64,000 nt of DNA from Siderastrea radians (GCA_964017195.1 OZ024900.1:34105093-34169092); one strand, 5' to 3'; numbered from the stretch's first letter, positions 57,301 through 62,485 are shown. Program-made: numbers and translations. The notes: a model not told the origin generated them from the letters alone.

Positions 57301-60300
57301 CAGACCTAAAGAAAGCAGAAACCCTTTGGATCAAATCGGTACAAGCAACGTCATTCTCCAAAGAGATTGAACTTCTTACGCGCAAAGATCAGAAGTCTGT
57401 CCCGCCAATCTACGTGTCACAGACGCTGACAACACTACGAGAACGTTTCTGGGTGCTCCGTGGACGTGAATCAGTGAAGAATTTCATTCGGAAATGTGTC
57501 ATTTGTCGGAAATTCGAGGGGACACCTTACAGTTCTTCTCCTCAAGCCAATTTGCCAAGTGACAGAGTTTCCGAAGATCCACCGTTTACCCATCGAAACC
57601 AAGAACGAGTCGAAGAAAGTCTATATTTGCCTGTTTACATGCGCGTCGACTCGAGCAATACACTTGGAACTTACGTCAGGACTAAGTGTTGAAGCATTTC
57701 TGTTGGCTTTTCGAAGATTCACGGGACGAAAAGGAGTGCCAGCTACTTTGCATTCAGACAACGCTAAGACCTTCAAGTCGTCATCACGAGAGGTACAAAG
57801 GATTTATGCGATCAGAGGAGGTGTGGCGTTACCTGACGAATAAACAGATCCAATGGAATTTCATCATCGAAAAGGCTCCGTGGTGGGGAGGATACTGGGA
57901 GCGTCTGGTGCGAAGTATCAAGAGGCCGCTAAAGAAAGTTCTTGGACGCGCTACACTTGGATTCGACGAGTTGAACACTATTCTAGTCGAGATTGAAGCA
58001 GTGATCAATTCAAGGCCAATTACCTATGTGTATGATGACGAAGAATCGATCTCTTACCCGTTAACTCCTTCAGATTAAATCTATAGGCGGCGCATAACCT
58101 GTACCCCGAATGCGTCTCATTACGAAATCGTGAGCACAAATCCATCGCTTACTAGGAAAGCACGTCACCACAAGCATGTGCTCCGTCAGTTGACCACGCA
58201 ATGGCGAAAGGAGTACCTAACAAGTTTAAAGGAGAGAGCGCAAGCCGTGTCTAGGGGTAGCGACAAGAAACCGATTGAGATTGGAGACATCGTGTTGCTC
58301 AAGAACGACTCCACAAGTAGAGTATTTTGGAAGATAGGAAAGGTGGAGGAACTTATTCCAGGAAAAGACGGCGAAGTGAGAGCAGCTGTTGTAAAGGTTG
58401 GAAACAGTTCGAAACGACCTGCACTCTTGAGAAGACCCTTACAGCAGTTGATACCGATTGAAGTCAAGGTTCCAGCACTTGTACAGCCCGAAGGAACTCA
58501 GGCAGATGAAACGAGAGTAACGAATGATACTGCGAGACCCCGACGAACCGCGGCGATTGTTGGAGAAATCAACAGATAGTTGAACAGTGCATGAACACTT
58601 GGACATTTCTTGATTTATTTTCTTTAAGCGAAGTTTGAAAGTTTCTCACGATGTGAATAAACTTTGGGGAGTGTTAAATTCGTCGTAAACACCCCATGGT
58701 GGACAGTTTCGCAATCCATGTAACGAGATACATGTACTTGTTTTGTTTGTACAGTTATAAGTGATTGACACGTGAACCTTGTGATAAGTGGTATGTACAA
58801 TAGACTTTGATCAGTCCATTTTCGAAGCGAGACGTGCGAGATCGAGATATACGAAGTTACGATACGAAATTGTGTATATAGGGACGAATAAAGGAATAAA
58901 CGAATCAATTCAATTACGAAAAGTCGCAGTTTCTGACATAAGTAGTGGTTGTTTCATACCGTTACGTAAGTAATGTAACGTGTACGTGTCTTGCAATAAA
59001 AAAAAAAAAAAGAATTATGATCACTTATCTTGGGACACTTACACAAAACCTTAAACTGGAAGGTCGTGGGTTAGACTCCCGTTGGGAAGAATCAGAATTT
59101 TTTCTAAGTAAATTAAAATCGACCTGAGAATGCTTCTTCATTTCTTTTAAAAAGGGAGTAATCTTTCTTTATCTATTAAGTGATTTTTCTGTGGCGCAAG
59201 AGAAAAAAATTGTTGCCTGTTTTTAGAAGAAAGATAACTTATCAGAGCATTGGTTTTTGCTACCTTTTCCCTTGTCATCTTTGAGATAAAATGTGTTCTT
59301 TATTTTATGTGATGTACATGTGTTATGATTTCAGTTAAATACAAGAACTGCGCCGAAGTTTACAAGTTCGGTAACAAGATCAGTGGAGTGTACAAAATCG
59401 ATCCTGATGGTTTGGGTAAATTTGAAGTGTACTGTGATCAACAAACAGCCGGTGGAGGTTGGACGGTGTTTCAGAAGAGAAAGGACGGCTCTGTAGATTT
59501 TTACCGAGGGTGGGATGAATACAAACGGGGCTTCGGTGATCTGAAAGGCGAGTTTTGGCTTGGTTTAGACAAGATTCACCGTCTGACGAAAAGCAGCAGC
59601 AACAAGCTTCGCGTCGACTTGGAAGACGCCGATGGAGAAACGGCCTTTGCAGAGTACGATTCATTTGGTGTCGCAGACGAGGAGAATAAATACCGGCTTA
59701 GTTTGGGAAGTTATTCAGGTACGTATTTTAAAATACCTTTGTTGAACCCTGAAAAGTAGTGTTGACAAGTACTAATCAAGGTCGGTTTGGCACCTATCCA
59801 TCGTGACTGCGGCCGTTTTCGCAGGTCACAGGATGTCAGAAAAACATTGAGAAATCAAATCAAACAATTTTTTTTTTGCTTTCCTGATTTTCAAGAACCT
59901 GATTTCCTGATCTCTGATTCTTGCATTTTCCAGCTGGGAAAAGGGGGTAAAAGCAGTCTTCTCGAGCGAATGCGCGACCATTGGGATTTAAAGCGAGCTC
60001 CTTTTCTATTAAACCACGTCTTCATACGAGGACACCGACTCGCAAATTTAACGCTTTGATCACCCAAATCCAACTGAGATGGCGGCTAGCCGTGGCAGAT
60101 TTCACGGGCGAAAATTCAGTAAAGAGACAGGAAATGACCATAACGTCGCACAAAAAACCTTAGCTTTTATCAAATCCTGTATTCGGTGGGCGGTTACATC
60201 ATCAAATGCGTATTAGAAAACGAAGGATGGGAACTGGGTTAAGTGGTCCAATCACCTGAAGAGAAAAGACAAGGTGCCGCGCAATGTCTCTAGTGCGAAA

Positions 60301-62047
60301 TTTCTCAATGGTTTACACGTACATTTCCCGGCTGGAAAATGCAAGAAACAGAGTTTAGGGACTATTCATTTTTTTATGAGGTAGAGGTGGGGGCTGGTGG
60401 AATTTGAGGGGGGGGGGCATGCTAAAAAATATGGCTTCAAAGGTGGGGCCAGCCGAAAAAAATGTGGTGTTTAAAGGGGGGGTCACCAAAAAAATTGCCT
60501 TTAAGTCTAGTAGTGACAGCATCTGTAATAATGCAAACATCAGTGCCAGAAGGCCAAAAATAGCGTTTCTAAGGTTCTGAAAATTCAACTTTTCCCAGAG
60601 TAGAGTGCCCCCGGTCCCCCTACTTTATTATACACCCAACGACAGCTCTACCCCACCAAGTGATTCATTACAAAATACAGCCAGGGGAATGTCAACTCTT
60701 TTTTAGCCTCTGCTGGTCTGAATCTTAAACAACTGAACAACTGATAACAGTGTCCAAAATACTGCTTTAAACCGGTATGAATTTCTCTTTATGTACTTTA
60801 GAATGCAGCAATTTGCATTAGAGCACCTCTAGATTTTCCAAATTTTCCAGGGGAAGTTACCTCTGGAAACCCTACCAGAAAATTACGTTTAGTGCTTATC
60901 TATAAAGACATTTACTCCTGCAGGACTTAAAGTGTTAAAATTGACTGTTTAATTTAACCTTGATAAGTTTTAGATTTACTTTATCACTTTTTCTTTTTTC
61001 TTTTTTTTTTCCTTTGGGGGAGGGGGGTCATCTCAAATATTTAGGACTACAAGGTGGGGGGGGGGGGCCCGCAGGTAAAAAATTTCTAATGTAGAGAAGG
61101 GTCATTATATTTTAAAGGTACTACAAATCAAATTCCACCAGCCCCCCCCCCCCCCCCCCACCCCATAAAAAATGAACGGTCCCTTATTCGGTAAGAAAGT
61201 GTGACGACAAAAGCGAAGTGTGAAGATTCAAATCTGAGTGACTTTCTCGACGTGTGACAGCGTGGTTCATTTGTGAAGGTTCTGTCTTTTGACTTTGTTG
61301 GTCTTCCGTTTGAGGTCAGTTAGATTCCCAATGAAAAAATTCAAAAAATGCTTTTTCGCCTCTGTGACGTCGCCGGTCACTTATCCCATTGCCTTGCTCA
61401 CTTGTCAATCATCCTTTCAACTTCATCAGAATGGAATTCAAAAATACGAATGTCTGATTGGTCCATTTCGTTCACGTGTGTGAAATTCGGCAATCTGATC
61501 GGTTGAGACCAAACCGACCTCAACTCCGCAGACATAAATGCATTTTCTTGATACATTAAGTGTAGTACAGTAAAGTCGTTTTGTTGGATAACCTTAAGTC
61601 CTTTTAGACGAGCTGTTACGTTTGTCTATTTGATAGCGTATGGAACAAATACTTTCGAAAAAGCTTAAATTCTCTGCATTTATTGCTCTTGGAATTGATT
61701 GATACCGCTATCTGAAAAAAGATAGCATCAAAAACTTTGTTCGGGCACAGTAGCTTGGTGAAGATTGTAATTTGTTTCCCTAATAAACTAATTTACACGT
61801 TTTTTCAGGCACTGCTGGGGATTCTCTTGGTTATCATCGTGGTATGGAATTTTCCACCAAGGACTCTGGTGGCTGTGCCTTGCGCTATAGAGGCGCCTGG
61901 TGGTACGACCACTGCTACGATTCCAACCTGAATGGTTTGTACCAACCCGGCAAGATCAGTTCTCAAGGAATGGTGTGGGATCACTGGAAAATTGAGTACT
62001 CTGTGAAGAGGTCTGAGATGAAGATACGCTCGACGGACCTTCTGTGA
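15241..62047 (+). CDS. Secreted MACPF / Cys-rich / EGF / fibrinogen-related protein (14-exon gene model, span)
   Basis: Spliced model with coding exons 15241-15328, 22703-22959, 23760-23882, 25715-25954, 27088-27200, 28799-29029, 32013-32125, 33925-34532, 35832-36509, 38095-38452, 40437-40574, 44399-44515, 59335-59718 and 61809-62047. Exon lengths sum to 3687 bases (1228 residues plus stop) and every junction keeps phase. Domain order: signal peptide (1 to about 23), dibasic-rich region (to about 156), MACPF (about 240-530, with the WGTHY signature near 395), a further beta-rich region tentatively like FAMeT (about 592-910), Cys-rich module (about 920-983), EGF (984-1022), FReD (1023-1228). 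Family knowledge: MACPF proteins oligomerise into membrane pores, and FReDs bind glycans or acetyl groups. Inference: secreted immune or venom effector. No transmembrane helix is evident. Internal exon choice is well supported; the assignment of this first exon is by phase only. Confidence 0.8.
15711..16129. mobile_element. 419-bp TIR element with ATGCAT target duplication, unit 5
   Basis: Ends CAGGGGCACCCAACG and CGCTGGGTGCCCCTG are inverted repeats. ATGCAT is repeated on both sides and present once at the empty site in other units (CCCAATGCATGAAG). The CAGGG-type end recalls hAT, but the 6-bp duplication does not fit the usual 8 bp, so I leave the superfamily open. No ORF of note. Confidence 0.88.
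17066..17222. mobile_element. About 157-bp MITE with GTAGCCTGCATA ends, unit 5
   Basis: Inverted ends GTAGCCTGCATA / TATGCAGGCTAC interrupt the sequence that reads continuously through TTTGGGAAAAG in the other units. The target duplication (about TTTGG) is not clean. Confidence 0.75.
17372..19923. mobile_element. About 2.55-kb foreign segment replacing part of unit 5
   Basis: Homology to the other units stops after GTGGGAAACCC and resumes at CACTATTAGG, with roughly 60 bases of the unit missing, so this is an insertion with deletion or a rearrangement. The first bases are rich in CGAACG/CGAT-type palindromes (CCAATCGAACGATTGG). Near the right end is an imperfect inverted pair around CCAGAGCTAC / GTAGCTCTGG. 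No convincing gene is seen in it. Confidence 0.6.
21058..21163 (+). pseudogene. Decayed signal-peptide unit end, unit 5 (exon deleted)
   Basis: The sequence before the exon (ATCGGTGATCTCT) and the sequence after its donor (CTTGGCAAAAGGCAAATTCC) are recognisable, but the signal-peptide exon and its donor between them are gone. This copy cannot serve as a first exon. Confidence 0.75.
21640..22702 (+). other. Rest of intron 1, nothing recognised
   Basis: Between the end of recognisable array homology and the acceptor of exon 2 there is AT-rich sequence without a convincing ORF, repeat or RNA gene. Confidence 0.5.
22703..22959 (+). CDS. MACPF gene exon 2, dibasic-rich N-terminal region
   Basis: Acceptor TTCTTACACAG and donor GAG/GTAAGT bound an open frame of 85 residues, phase 1 in and phase 0 out. 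The stretch is hydrophilic and rich in Lys-Arg or Arg-Arg pairs (SRRG, EKRD, LKRT, AKRS), resembling a propeptide with furin-type sites. I recognise no named domain. Confidence 0.75.
23620..23675 (+). repeat. GATT microsatellite, probable retroelement tail (intron 2)
   Basis: GAATAAAGATTGATTGATTG and further GATT units; an AATAAA-like motif followed by short tandem repeats is the usual 3' end of CR1/L2-type LINEs or their SINEs. The body upstream is not recognisable. Confidence 0.6.
23760..23882 (+). CDS. MACPF gene exon 3, short helical linker
   Basis: Forty-one residues between the acceptor ACGTTAG and donor AAG/GTAAAA, phase 0 on both sides. The acceptor was chosen by frame: the nearby CAG at 23,767 would break phase. 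Begins KRAV (another dibasic site) and continues with a Glu/Gln/Lys-rich stretch with heptad-like spacing (AMEIGEKALEKQFEIMEQQ), probably alpha-helical or coiled coil. Confidence 0.7.
23883..25714 (+). other. Intron 3
   Basis: AT-rich intron of 1.8 kb without a supported gene. A G-rich run is near 25,535. Longer open frames over 25,239-25,713 are chance frames running into exon 4. Confidence 0.55.
25715..25954 (+). CDS. MACPF gene exon 4, pre-MACPF region
   Basis: Eighty residues, phase 0 in and out, acceptor TATTTTCAG and donor TGG/GTGAGT. It holds three cysteines near its end (NGCYGTNYQLGDPCY, TTLCW) and a Gly-Met-rich stretch. It directly precedes the MACPF start. Confidence 0.8.
26760..26886. 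mobile_element. 127-bp foldback element (intron 4)
   Basis: Arms of about 50 bases face each other: GTTGTGGTTCAATTTTATCC at the left and the inverse of GTTGTGGTTCAATTTCATCC at the right, with a short TGTATGATAA direct repeat in the loop. Confidence 0.8.
27088..27200 (+). CDS. MACPF gene exon 5, start of MACPF domain
   Basis: Thirty-seven residues and two spare bases, acceptor TGTTGTAG, donor AAC/GTTAGT (phase 2). Contains IGVGFDGRGDFSPESRK followed by a cysteine, the usual opening of MACPF domains (a 'G.GFD' strand). Confidence 0.78.
27610..27670. repeat. Short imperfect inverted repeat (intron 5)
   Basis: GACGTTTTGAGCATCAGC and GCTAATGCTTGAAACGTC are inverse arms around CCTTTGTCAGAGCGAATC. 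It resembles a repeat motif often met in marine invertebrate genomes; the rest of its element is not delimited here. Confidence 0.55.
28010..28190 (-). repeat. Interspersed repeat with GC-rich head (intron 5)
   Basis: Contains CTCCTTTGCGGCTGAAGGCC, whose reverse complement recurs at 33,713-33,752, then a TGACGTCAGCGTACC / CCGTCCGCCCGTAC block. This looks like part of a dispersed repeat family. Confidence 0.55.
28590..28660 (+). repeat. Possible tRNA-derived SINE trace
   Basis: GAGTTCGAATCTCAGTGGG resembles a Pol III B box (GGTTCGANTCC), but no matching A box or cloverleaf was found. A similar motif (GTGGGTTAGACTCCCG) is at about 59,068. Confidence 0.25.
28799..29029 (+). CDS. MACPF gene exon 6, MACPF core including first membrane-inserting region
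   Basis: Acceptor TTCTTTATAG, donor CAG/GTTTGT, phase 2 in and out, completing a Thr codon with exon 5. The frame contains YDDYNVPDTMNV, then a Gly/Ser-rich segment (SGSAFGFYGGVKKAWG) and an aromatic-rich strand. In MACPF proteins this position corresponds to the first cluster of helices that unfold into membrane hairpins; that mapping is by position only. Confidence 0.82.
29728..31923. mobile_element. 2.2-kb TIR element with TTAA target duplication (intron 6)
   Basis: Both ends read AGTGCACCTAACCC inward, and the diverged inverted arms extend for roughly 100 bases (both containing a CTGTTATCAT block and a TTGATTTGGTT block). TTAA lies at 29,724-29,727 and 31,924-31,927. TTAA targets belong to piggyBac and Kolobok-type elements. 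Internal ORFs are short and I recognise no transposase, so it is non-autonomous. An inner inverted pair (TACCTCGGTGTAAGAACCTG, about 29,980, and its inverse at about 30,100) and three near-repeats of TTAACGTTA near 30,430 are further structure. Confidence 0.88.
32013..32125 (+). CDS. MACPF gene exon 7, MACPF core
   Basis: Acceptor ATTTTTAG, donor TTTC/GTAAGT, phase 2 in and phase 1 out. Encodes YEIYLDEVKPKDLSVNFLQE and a proline-rich turn (DLPLSYLAPGAA), typical of the helix before the MACPF signature. Confidence 0.8.
32690..33180 (+). pseudogene. KIAA1958/ZMYM-like (Crypton-derived) coding remnant (intron 7)
   Basis: In shifting frames I read SFTDEDVERFVEAKANKN, then DIPPPELDAYLSRFLSIV, then SLDEHEPTALRGIAASVNC and a helical tail. 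The order 'fve.k.n.nt', 'eld.yl..f...vrkk', 'yeP.tl....ssi...l' is that of the N-terminal part of DUF3504/KIAA1958/QRICH1-type proteins, which derive from Crypton tyrosine-recombinase transposons. At least one stop and one frameshift break it and the recombinase part is absent. An RNA-hairpin-like palindrome of TACATGTAAAATTATGATAA lies just upstream (about 32,478). Confidence 0.6.
33711..33760 (+). repeat. Inverted partner of the 28,020 repeat (intron 7)
   Basis: GCTCCGCTCTGCGGCCTTCG and following bases match the reverse complement of the repeat near 28,030. The two lie on either side of exons 6 and 7. Confidence 0.65.
33925..34532 (+). CDS. MACPF gene exon 8, MACPF signature and second membrane-inserting region
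   Basis: This 608-base exon starts after CATTTCCAG and ends at GAG/GTAAAT. Its first codons give QDFILRWGTHYI, the MACPF signature (W in place of the commoner F or Y before GTH), then FGG. Further on are a polar Ser/Lys/Gln-rich stretch, the GGD segment (SVEGGDQEIAS) and PFSFMVGPITDLL, which match the second helix cluster and the final strands of the fold. The C-terminal part has a Cys pair and a charged helix. Confidence 0.9.
34533..35831 (+). other. Intron 8 with dispersed repeat
   Basis: About 35,457-35,640 holds a dispersed repeat (GGTATGGTTTTCAAGCAGCT, then GTGGTATGAAGAATTAAGTC) that recurs in intron 12 at 44,538-44,690. No gene is seen. A pyrimidine-rich stretch and TTTAG precede exon 9. 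Confidence 0.6.
35832..36509 (+). CDS. MACPF gene exon 9, post-MACPF beta-rich region
   Basis: Exon of 226 codons, phase 0 in and out, acceptor TTTGTTTAG, donor AAG/GTAATC. Opens with GPLSVSDITLPAGKPGCQ and ends in DTWYYVQISPYGVGIFK. The first half is not recognised (two cysteines, several beta-type strands). The second half begins a domain that continues in exon 10 and loosely resembles the farnesoic-acid-O-methyltransferase-like (FAMeT, malectin-type) domain, which binds rather than catalyses in most animal proteins. That domain call is weak. Confidence 0.82.
36745..37840. repeat. About 1.1-kb CCACTA/CCACCA simple repeat (intron 9)
   Basis: Almost pure variants of the trimers ACC, ACT and GCC, such as ACTACCACT and ACCACCACC, with higher-order blocks (e.g. 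GACACTGCCACTACCACTAC) recurring. It is open in several frames on both strands, giving long poly-Thr, poly-Val/Ala, Gly/Ser and Pro/Leu frames, which is an artefact of trinucleotide repeats. It lies between two well-supported exons and is therefore intronic. Confidence 0.92.
38095..38452 (+). CDS. MACPF gene exon 10, end of FAMeT-like region and start of Cys-rich module
   Basis: Acceptor TTACATTGACAG, donor CGAG/GTAACA, phase 0 in and phase 1 out. Contains VRFYSFGNGEEPMEVVDAHI, which fits the last strands of a FAMeT-like domain, then four cysteines (AKCMGD, NMCVQNCHIQCD) that begin the Cys-rich module finished in exon 11. Confidence 0.85.
38453..40436 (+). other. Intron 10
   Basis: Two kilobases without a supported feature. 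The longer minus-strand frames over 38,843-39,247 show no recognisable domain. Confidence 0.5.
40437..40574 (+). CDS. MACPF gene exon 11, Cys-rich module
   Basis: Forty-six codons bounded by phase-1 introns, acceptor TTGCTTCAAAG, donor AAAG/GTAAGT. Six cysteines (CRRT, DCNACR, ECVEKCPEG, TCK) in a furin/GFR-like spacing. With exon 10 it makes a module of ten cysteines, probably five disulfides. Secreted, structural; no catalytic residues are apparent. Confidence 0.85.
41316..41491. mobile_element. 176-bp MITE with 8-bp target duplication (intron 11)
   Basis: The ends are TTAGGCTGCGAGCAGG and an inverse partner (TAGCCTACAAGCAGG read inward). CCAAAAAT flanks both sides (41,308-41,315 and 41,492-41,499). 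The centre holds a GAGAAGAATGGGCCC-type palindrome. An 8-bp duplication fits hAT or P-like elements. Confidence 0.85.
41498..41819. mobile_element. Foldback element with a second inverted repeat inside it (intron 11)
   Basis: Outer arms of about 50 bases begin ATAGGACACTTGCA, with an imperfect match over CATTTGACTACGACTACCAG. Inside, 41,611-41,752 is another foldback with arms around AGAGCCGGTCAGGCGTT. The left end touches the right target duplication of the neighbouring MITE. Confidence 0.8.
42220..42500 (+). pseudogene. Decayed duplicate of the EGF exon and its upstream intron
   Basis: This stretch aligns along its length with 44,108-44,405 (shared GTGTTACGTATTTTGTTC, CTTGCACTGCCGAATT and a TAAATCACCTTT block, then a pyrimidine tract). 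It ends in an acceptor-like TTTTTCCTAG followed by CAAAAGACCC, the start of the EGF exon, then runs at once into AGGGAAAGTAAGT. The six-cysteine body is missing, so it is a lost second EGF module. Confidence 0.8.
44399..44515 (+). CDS. MACPF gene exon 12, EGF-like domain
   Basis: A complete single-exon EGF module: six cysteines in the order DPCAEVKCLNGGRC, CVC and YC, with the LNGGRC turn. Phase 1 on both sides. Acceptor TTTTTCCCCAG, donor CTGG/GTAGGT. A decayed relative of this exon lies 1.9 kb upstream at 42,480. Confidence 0.93.
44516..46640 (+). other. Intron 12, part before the LINE insertion
   Basis: Holds the second copy of the GGTATGGTTTTCGAGCAGCT repeat (44,538-44,690) and two G-rich repeats (about 44,790-44,870 and 46,425-46,500) that share GTCAACRTTGACC-type and AGTTCCGCTGTCAAC-type flanks. 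A G run or C run of 10 or more bases is in each. No gene is supported. Confidence 0.55.
46715..47295 (+). pseudogene. LINE ORF1 (frameshifted)
   Basis: Starts inside a coiled coil (LETVKQTVEKKTDQAEMEQL), then RSKRNNIVICNIPEGAK, the RRM-like hallmark of L1-type ORF1 RNA-binding proteins. A frameshift near 47,100 moves the C-terminal part (SDDVSKFVREERKKLK) to another frame. The N-terminus seems short compared with full-length L1 ORF1, so 5' sequence may be missing. Confidence 0.8.
47600..51233 (+). pseudogene. LINE ORF2: endonuclease, reverse transcriptase, zinc knuckle (broken)
   Basis: Begins MGDFRMLSLNVRGL, followed by QETHS and GGDFNC, all motifs of apurinic-type endonucleases. A frameshift near 48,200 leads into the RT part with NWRPISLINVDSKI, NQSGFRKGRF, GVSQGDPLSPYLF and LLYADD. 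Block A reads FIHFEKAFDS, where the catalytic Asp expected before FEKAFD is His. A stop near 49,935 and another near 50,758 precede a C-terminal CSFCG..HLFF zinc-knuckle-like region. The clade call (L1/Tx1) rests on these motifs. Confidence 0.85.
51463..51715 (+). repeat. BEL/Pao 5' LTR
   Basis: 253 bases. Compared with the right LTR I count about six substitutions and one 14-base segment missing (after TAGACTTT). That is roughly two to three percent substitution, a modest age. Confidence 0.93.
51716..51733 (+). other. BEL/Pao primer-binding site
   Basis: TGGCGCCCAACG immediately follows the left LTR and starts with TGG, complementary to the CCA end of a tRNA; the exact tRNA was not identified. 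Confidence 0.7.
51786..52364 (+). pseudogene. BEL/Pao Gag, N-terminal part
   Basis: An open frame from MSEKEAKEKL, with a long helical region followed by KLPKLILPKFRGDITKWISF, the DUF1759 core of Pao-type Gag. It is interrupted after the codons for LTDA by a LINE insertion; the Gag reading frame resumes at 53,881. Confidence 0.88.
52365..53880 (+). mobile_element. 5'-truncated CR1/L2-like LINE inside BEL/Pao gag
   Basis: One open frame of about 445 codons, starting inside the RT domain (VPSKIMES) with no endonuclease. Motifs are FVDFKKAFDC (block A Asp intact), GIPQGSVLGPTLFALYTND, FMYADDTTVY and LGVTIDDRL. It ends AATAAAGGTTATTCATTCAT, a short-repeat tail as in CR1/L2 LINEs. No stop breaks the RT frame. 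The target duplication is not visible. Confidence 0.88.
53881..54495 (+). pseudogene. BEL/Pao Gag, C-terminal part with zinc knuckle
   Basis: Resumes with YKSAVEILQERFG, goes on through the capsid-like helices, meets a stop at about 54,392, then reads on with CFKCLYPDHHVKDC and CRHCGGRHH, two zinc knuckles. Confidence 0.88.
54496..58579 (+). pseudogene. BEL/Pao Pol: protease, RT, RNase H, integrase, DUF5641 (broken)
   Basis: Protease motif ILFDNGSQRSYV, RT with VRVVYDGSAKS and YVDDLLTG, RNase H with HGFSDASNRAY, integrase zinc region FIRKCVICRK, core residues including LHSDNAKTF and, beyond another frame change, WWGGYWERLVRS, then a DUF5641-type tail (GDIVLLKNDS). The RT block is split by a one-base shift near 55,755, the integrase by shifts near 57,590 and 57,800, and a stop falls at 58,076. 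No functional polyprotein is possible from this copy. Confidence 0.93.
58672..58938 (+). repeat. BEL/Pao 3' LTR
   Basis: 267 bases ending TTTCTGACA, followed by the TAAGT target duplication. Preceded by a short purine tract (GGGGAG). Confidence 0.93.
59335..59718 (+). CDS. MACPF gene exon 13, fibrinogen-related domain, N-terminal part
   Basis: Phase-1 exon after TATGATTTCAG, ending TCAG/GTACGT. Encodes the opening Cys (KNCAEVYKFG), FEVYCDQQTAGGGWTVFQKR, FYRGWDEYKRGFGDLKGEFW and LGLDKIHRLT, the classic start of ficolin-type FReDs. It is separated from the EGF exon by 14.8 kb, mostly nested retrotransposons. Confidence 0.95.
59918..60348. mobile_element. Probable 430-bp TIR element (intron 13)
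   Basis: TTCTTGCATTTTCCAGCTGG at the left and its imperfect inverse at 60,324-60,348 enclose unremarkable sequence. No target duplication was identified. Confidence 0.55.
60357..61184. mobile_element. 828-bp TIR element with G-rich ends (intron 13)
   Basis: The left end reads AGGGACTATTCATTTTTTTA and the right end is the inverse of AGGGACCGTTCATTTTTTAT. Next to each is a G/C run (about 60,408 and 61,142-61,159) and GCTGGTGGAATTT. No coding frame is recognised. A target duplication is not clear. Confidence 0.75.
61809..62047 (+). CDS. MACPF gene exon 14, fibrinogen-related domain, C-terminal part and stop
   Basis: Acceptor ACGTTTTTTCAG, phase 1, stop TGA at 62,045. Contains DSLGYHRGMEFSTKDSGG, the second disulfide pair (CALRYRGAWWYDHCY), SNLNGLY and WDHWKIEYSVKRSEMKIR. 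The acidic DxDND calcium loop normally found between FSTKD and the next Cys is missing: only two residues after KDS lead to the Cys. The domain may therefore be calcium-independent or altered in ligand binding. Confidence 0.93.
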
Positions 62048-62479
62048 GGCGTTCTTCATCAAGAGAAACATATATCCGGGGATTAAACGCTTATCACGAT
62101 ACATAAGGGAGTTTTTGCTTTAGTTTGTATTGTGCTGACGATTTCCTATTCAGATAATATTCGGTTTCACTCAAAAACAGTAAAATTCCTACCTCAGCTT
62201 TTGGAAATACGCTATTCAGCGAAATTTGAGTTCTGTAAACAAGAGAGACTTCTTTCAGAAAAAGTCGAAGGAGTGTGAAACTAAAAGCTTCAAAATTCGT
62301 TTATTTTGCAATCAGCAAGGTGCCTCAAATAAGCCGCCATTGCTGGTGTTATAGTTAAACATTGAGAAATACGATGCTATATTCTGAGTTACTGAATCAG
62401 GTTTTAAGCAAACAACTGTAGTGGCCGTAAATATCATTTGTAGATCGTTTAGTTTAACTGTTCTGTAAGAGGGAAGCTT

Positions 62480-62485
62480 AATAAA
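62480..62485 (+). terminator. Poly(A) signal of the MACPF gene
   Basis: AATAAA lies 433 bases after the stop codon; the 3' UTR is 62,048 to about 62,505. It is the first canonical signal downstream on this strand. Confidence 0.65.

Larger units (their letters stand above)
51463..58938 (+). mobile_element. BEL/Pao LTR retrotransposon inside the LINE
   Basis: Two LTRs (51,463-51,715 and 58,672-58,938) start TGTTAAATTC and end TGATA or TGACA. TAAGT flanks the whole element (51,458-51,462 and 58,939-58,943). A primer-binding site follows the left LTR and a purine-rich GGGGAG precedes the right one. Gag, protease, RT, RNase H and integrase follow in the order typical of BEL/Pao. Stops and frameshifts make it defective. 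Confidence 0.95.
46641..59009 (+). mobile_element. L1/Tx1-like LINE with nested insertions (intron 12)
   Basis: AAGAATTATGATCAC flanks the element at 46,626-46,640 and 59,010-59,024, a 15-bp target duplication, and a run of A residues precedes the right copy. The LINE body is 46,641-51,462 plus a tail at 58,939-59,009. It carries a coiled-coil/RRM-type ORF1 and an endonuclease plus reverse-transcriptase ORF2, on the same strand as the host gene. A TGTAA short repeat near its 3' end (51,430-51,460) was the target of the BEL/Pao element. Confidence 0.9.

Noticed and set aside
46372..59050. TCTTGGGACACTT at 46,383 and again at 59,029 as a long target duplication or LTR
   Set aside because: The shared stretch is short and offset from the clear 15-bp duplication AAGAATTATGATCAC that borders the LINE.
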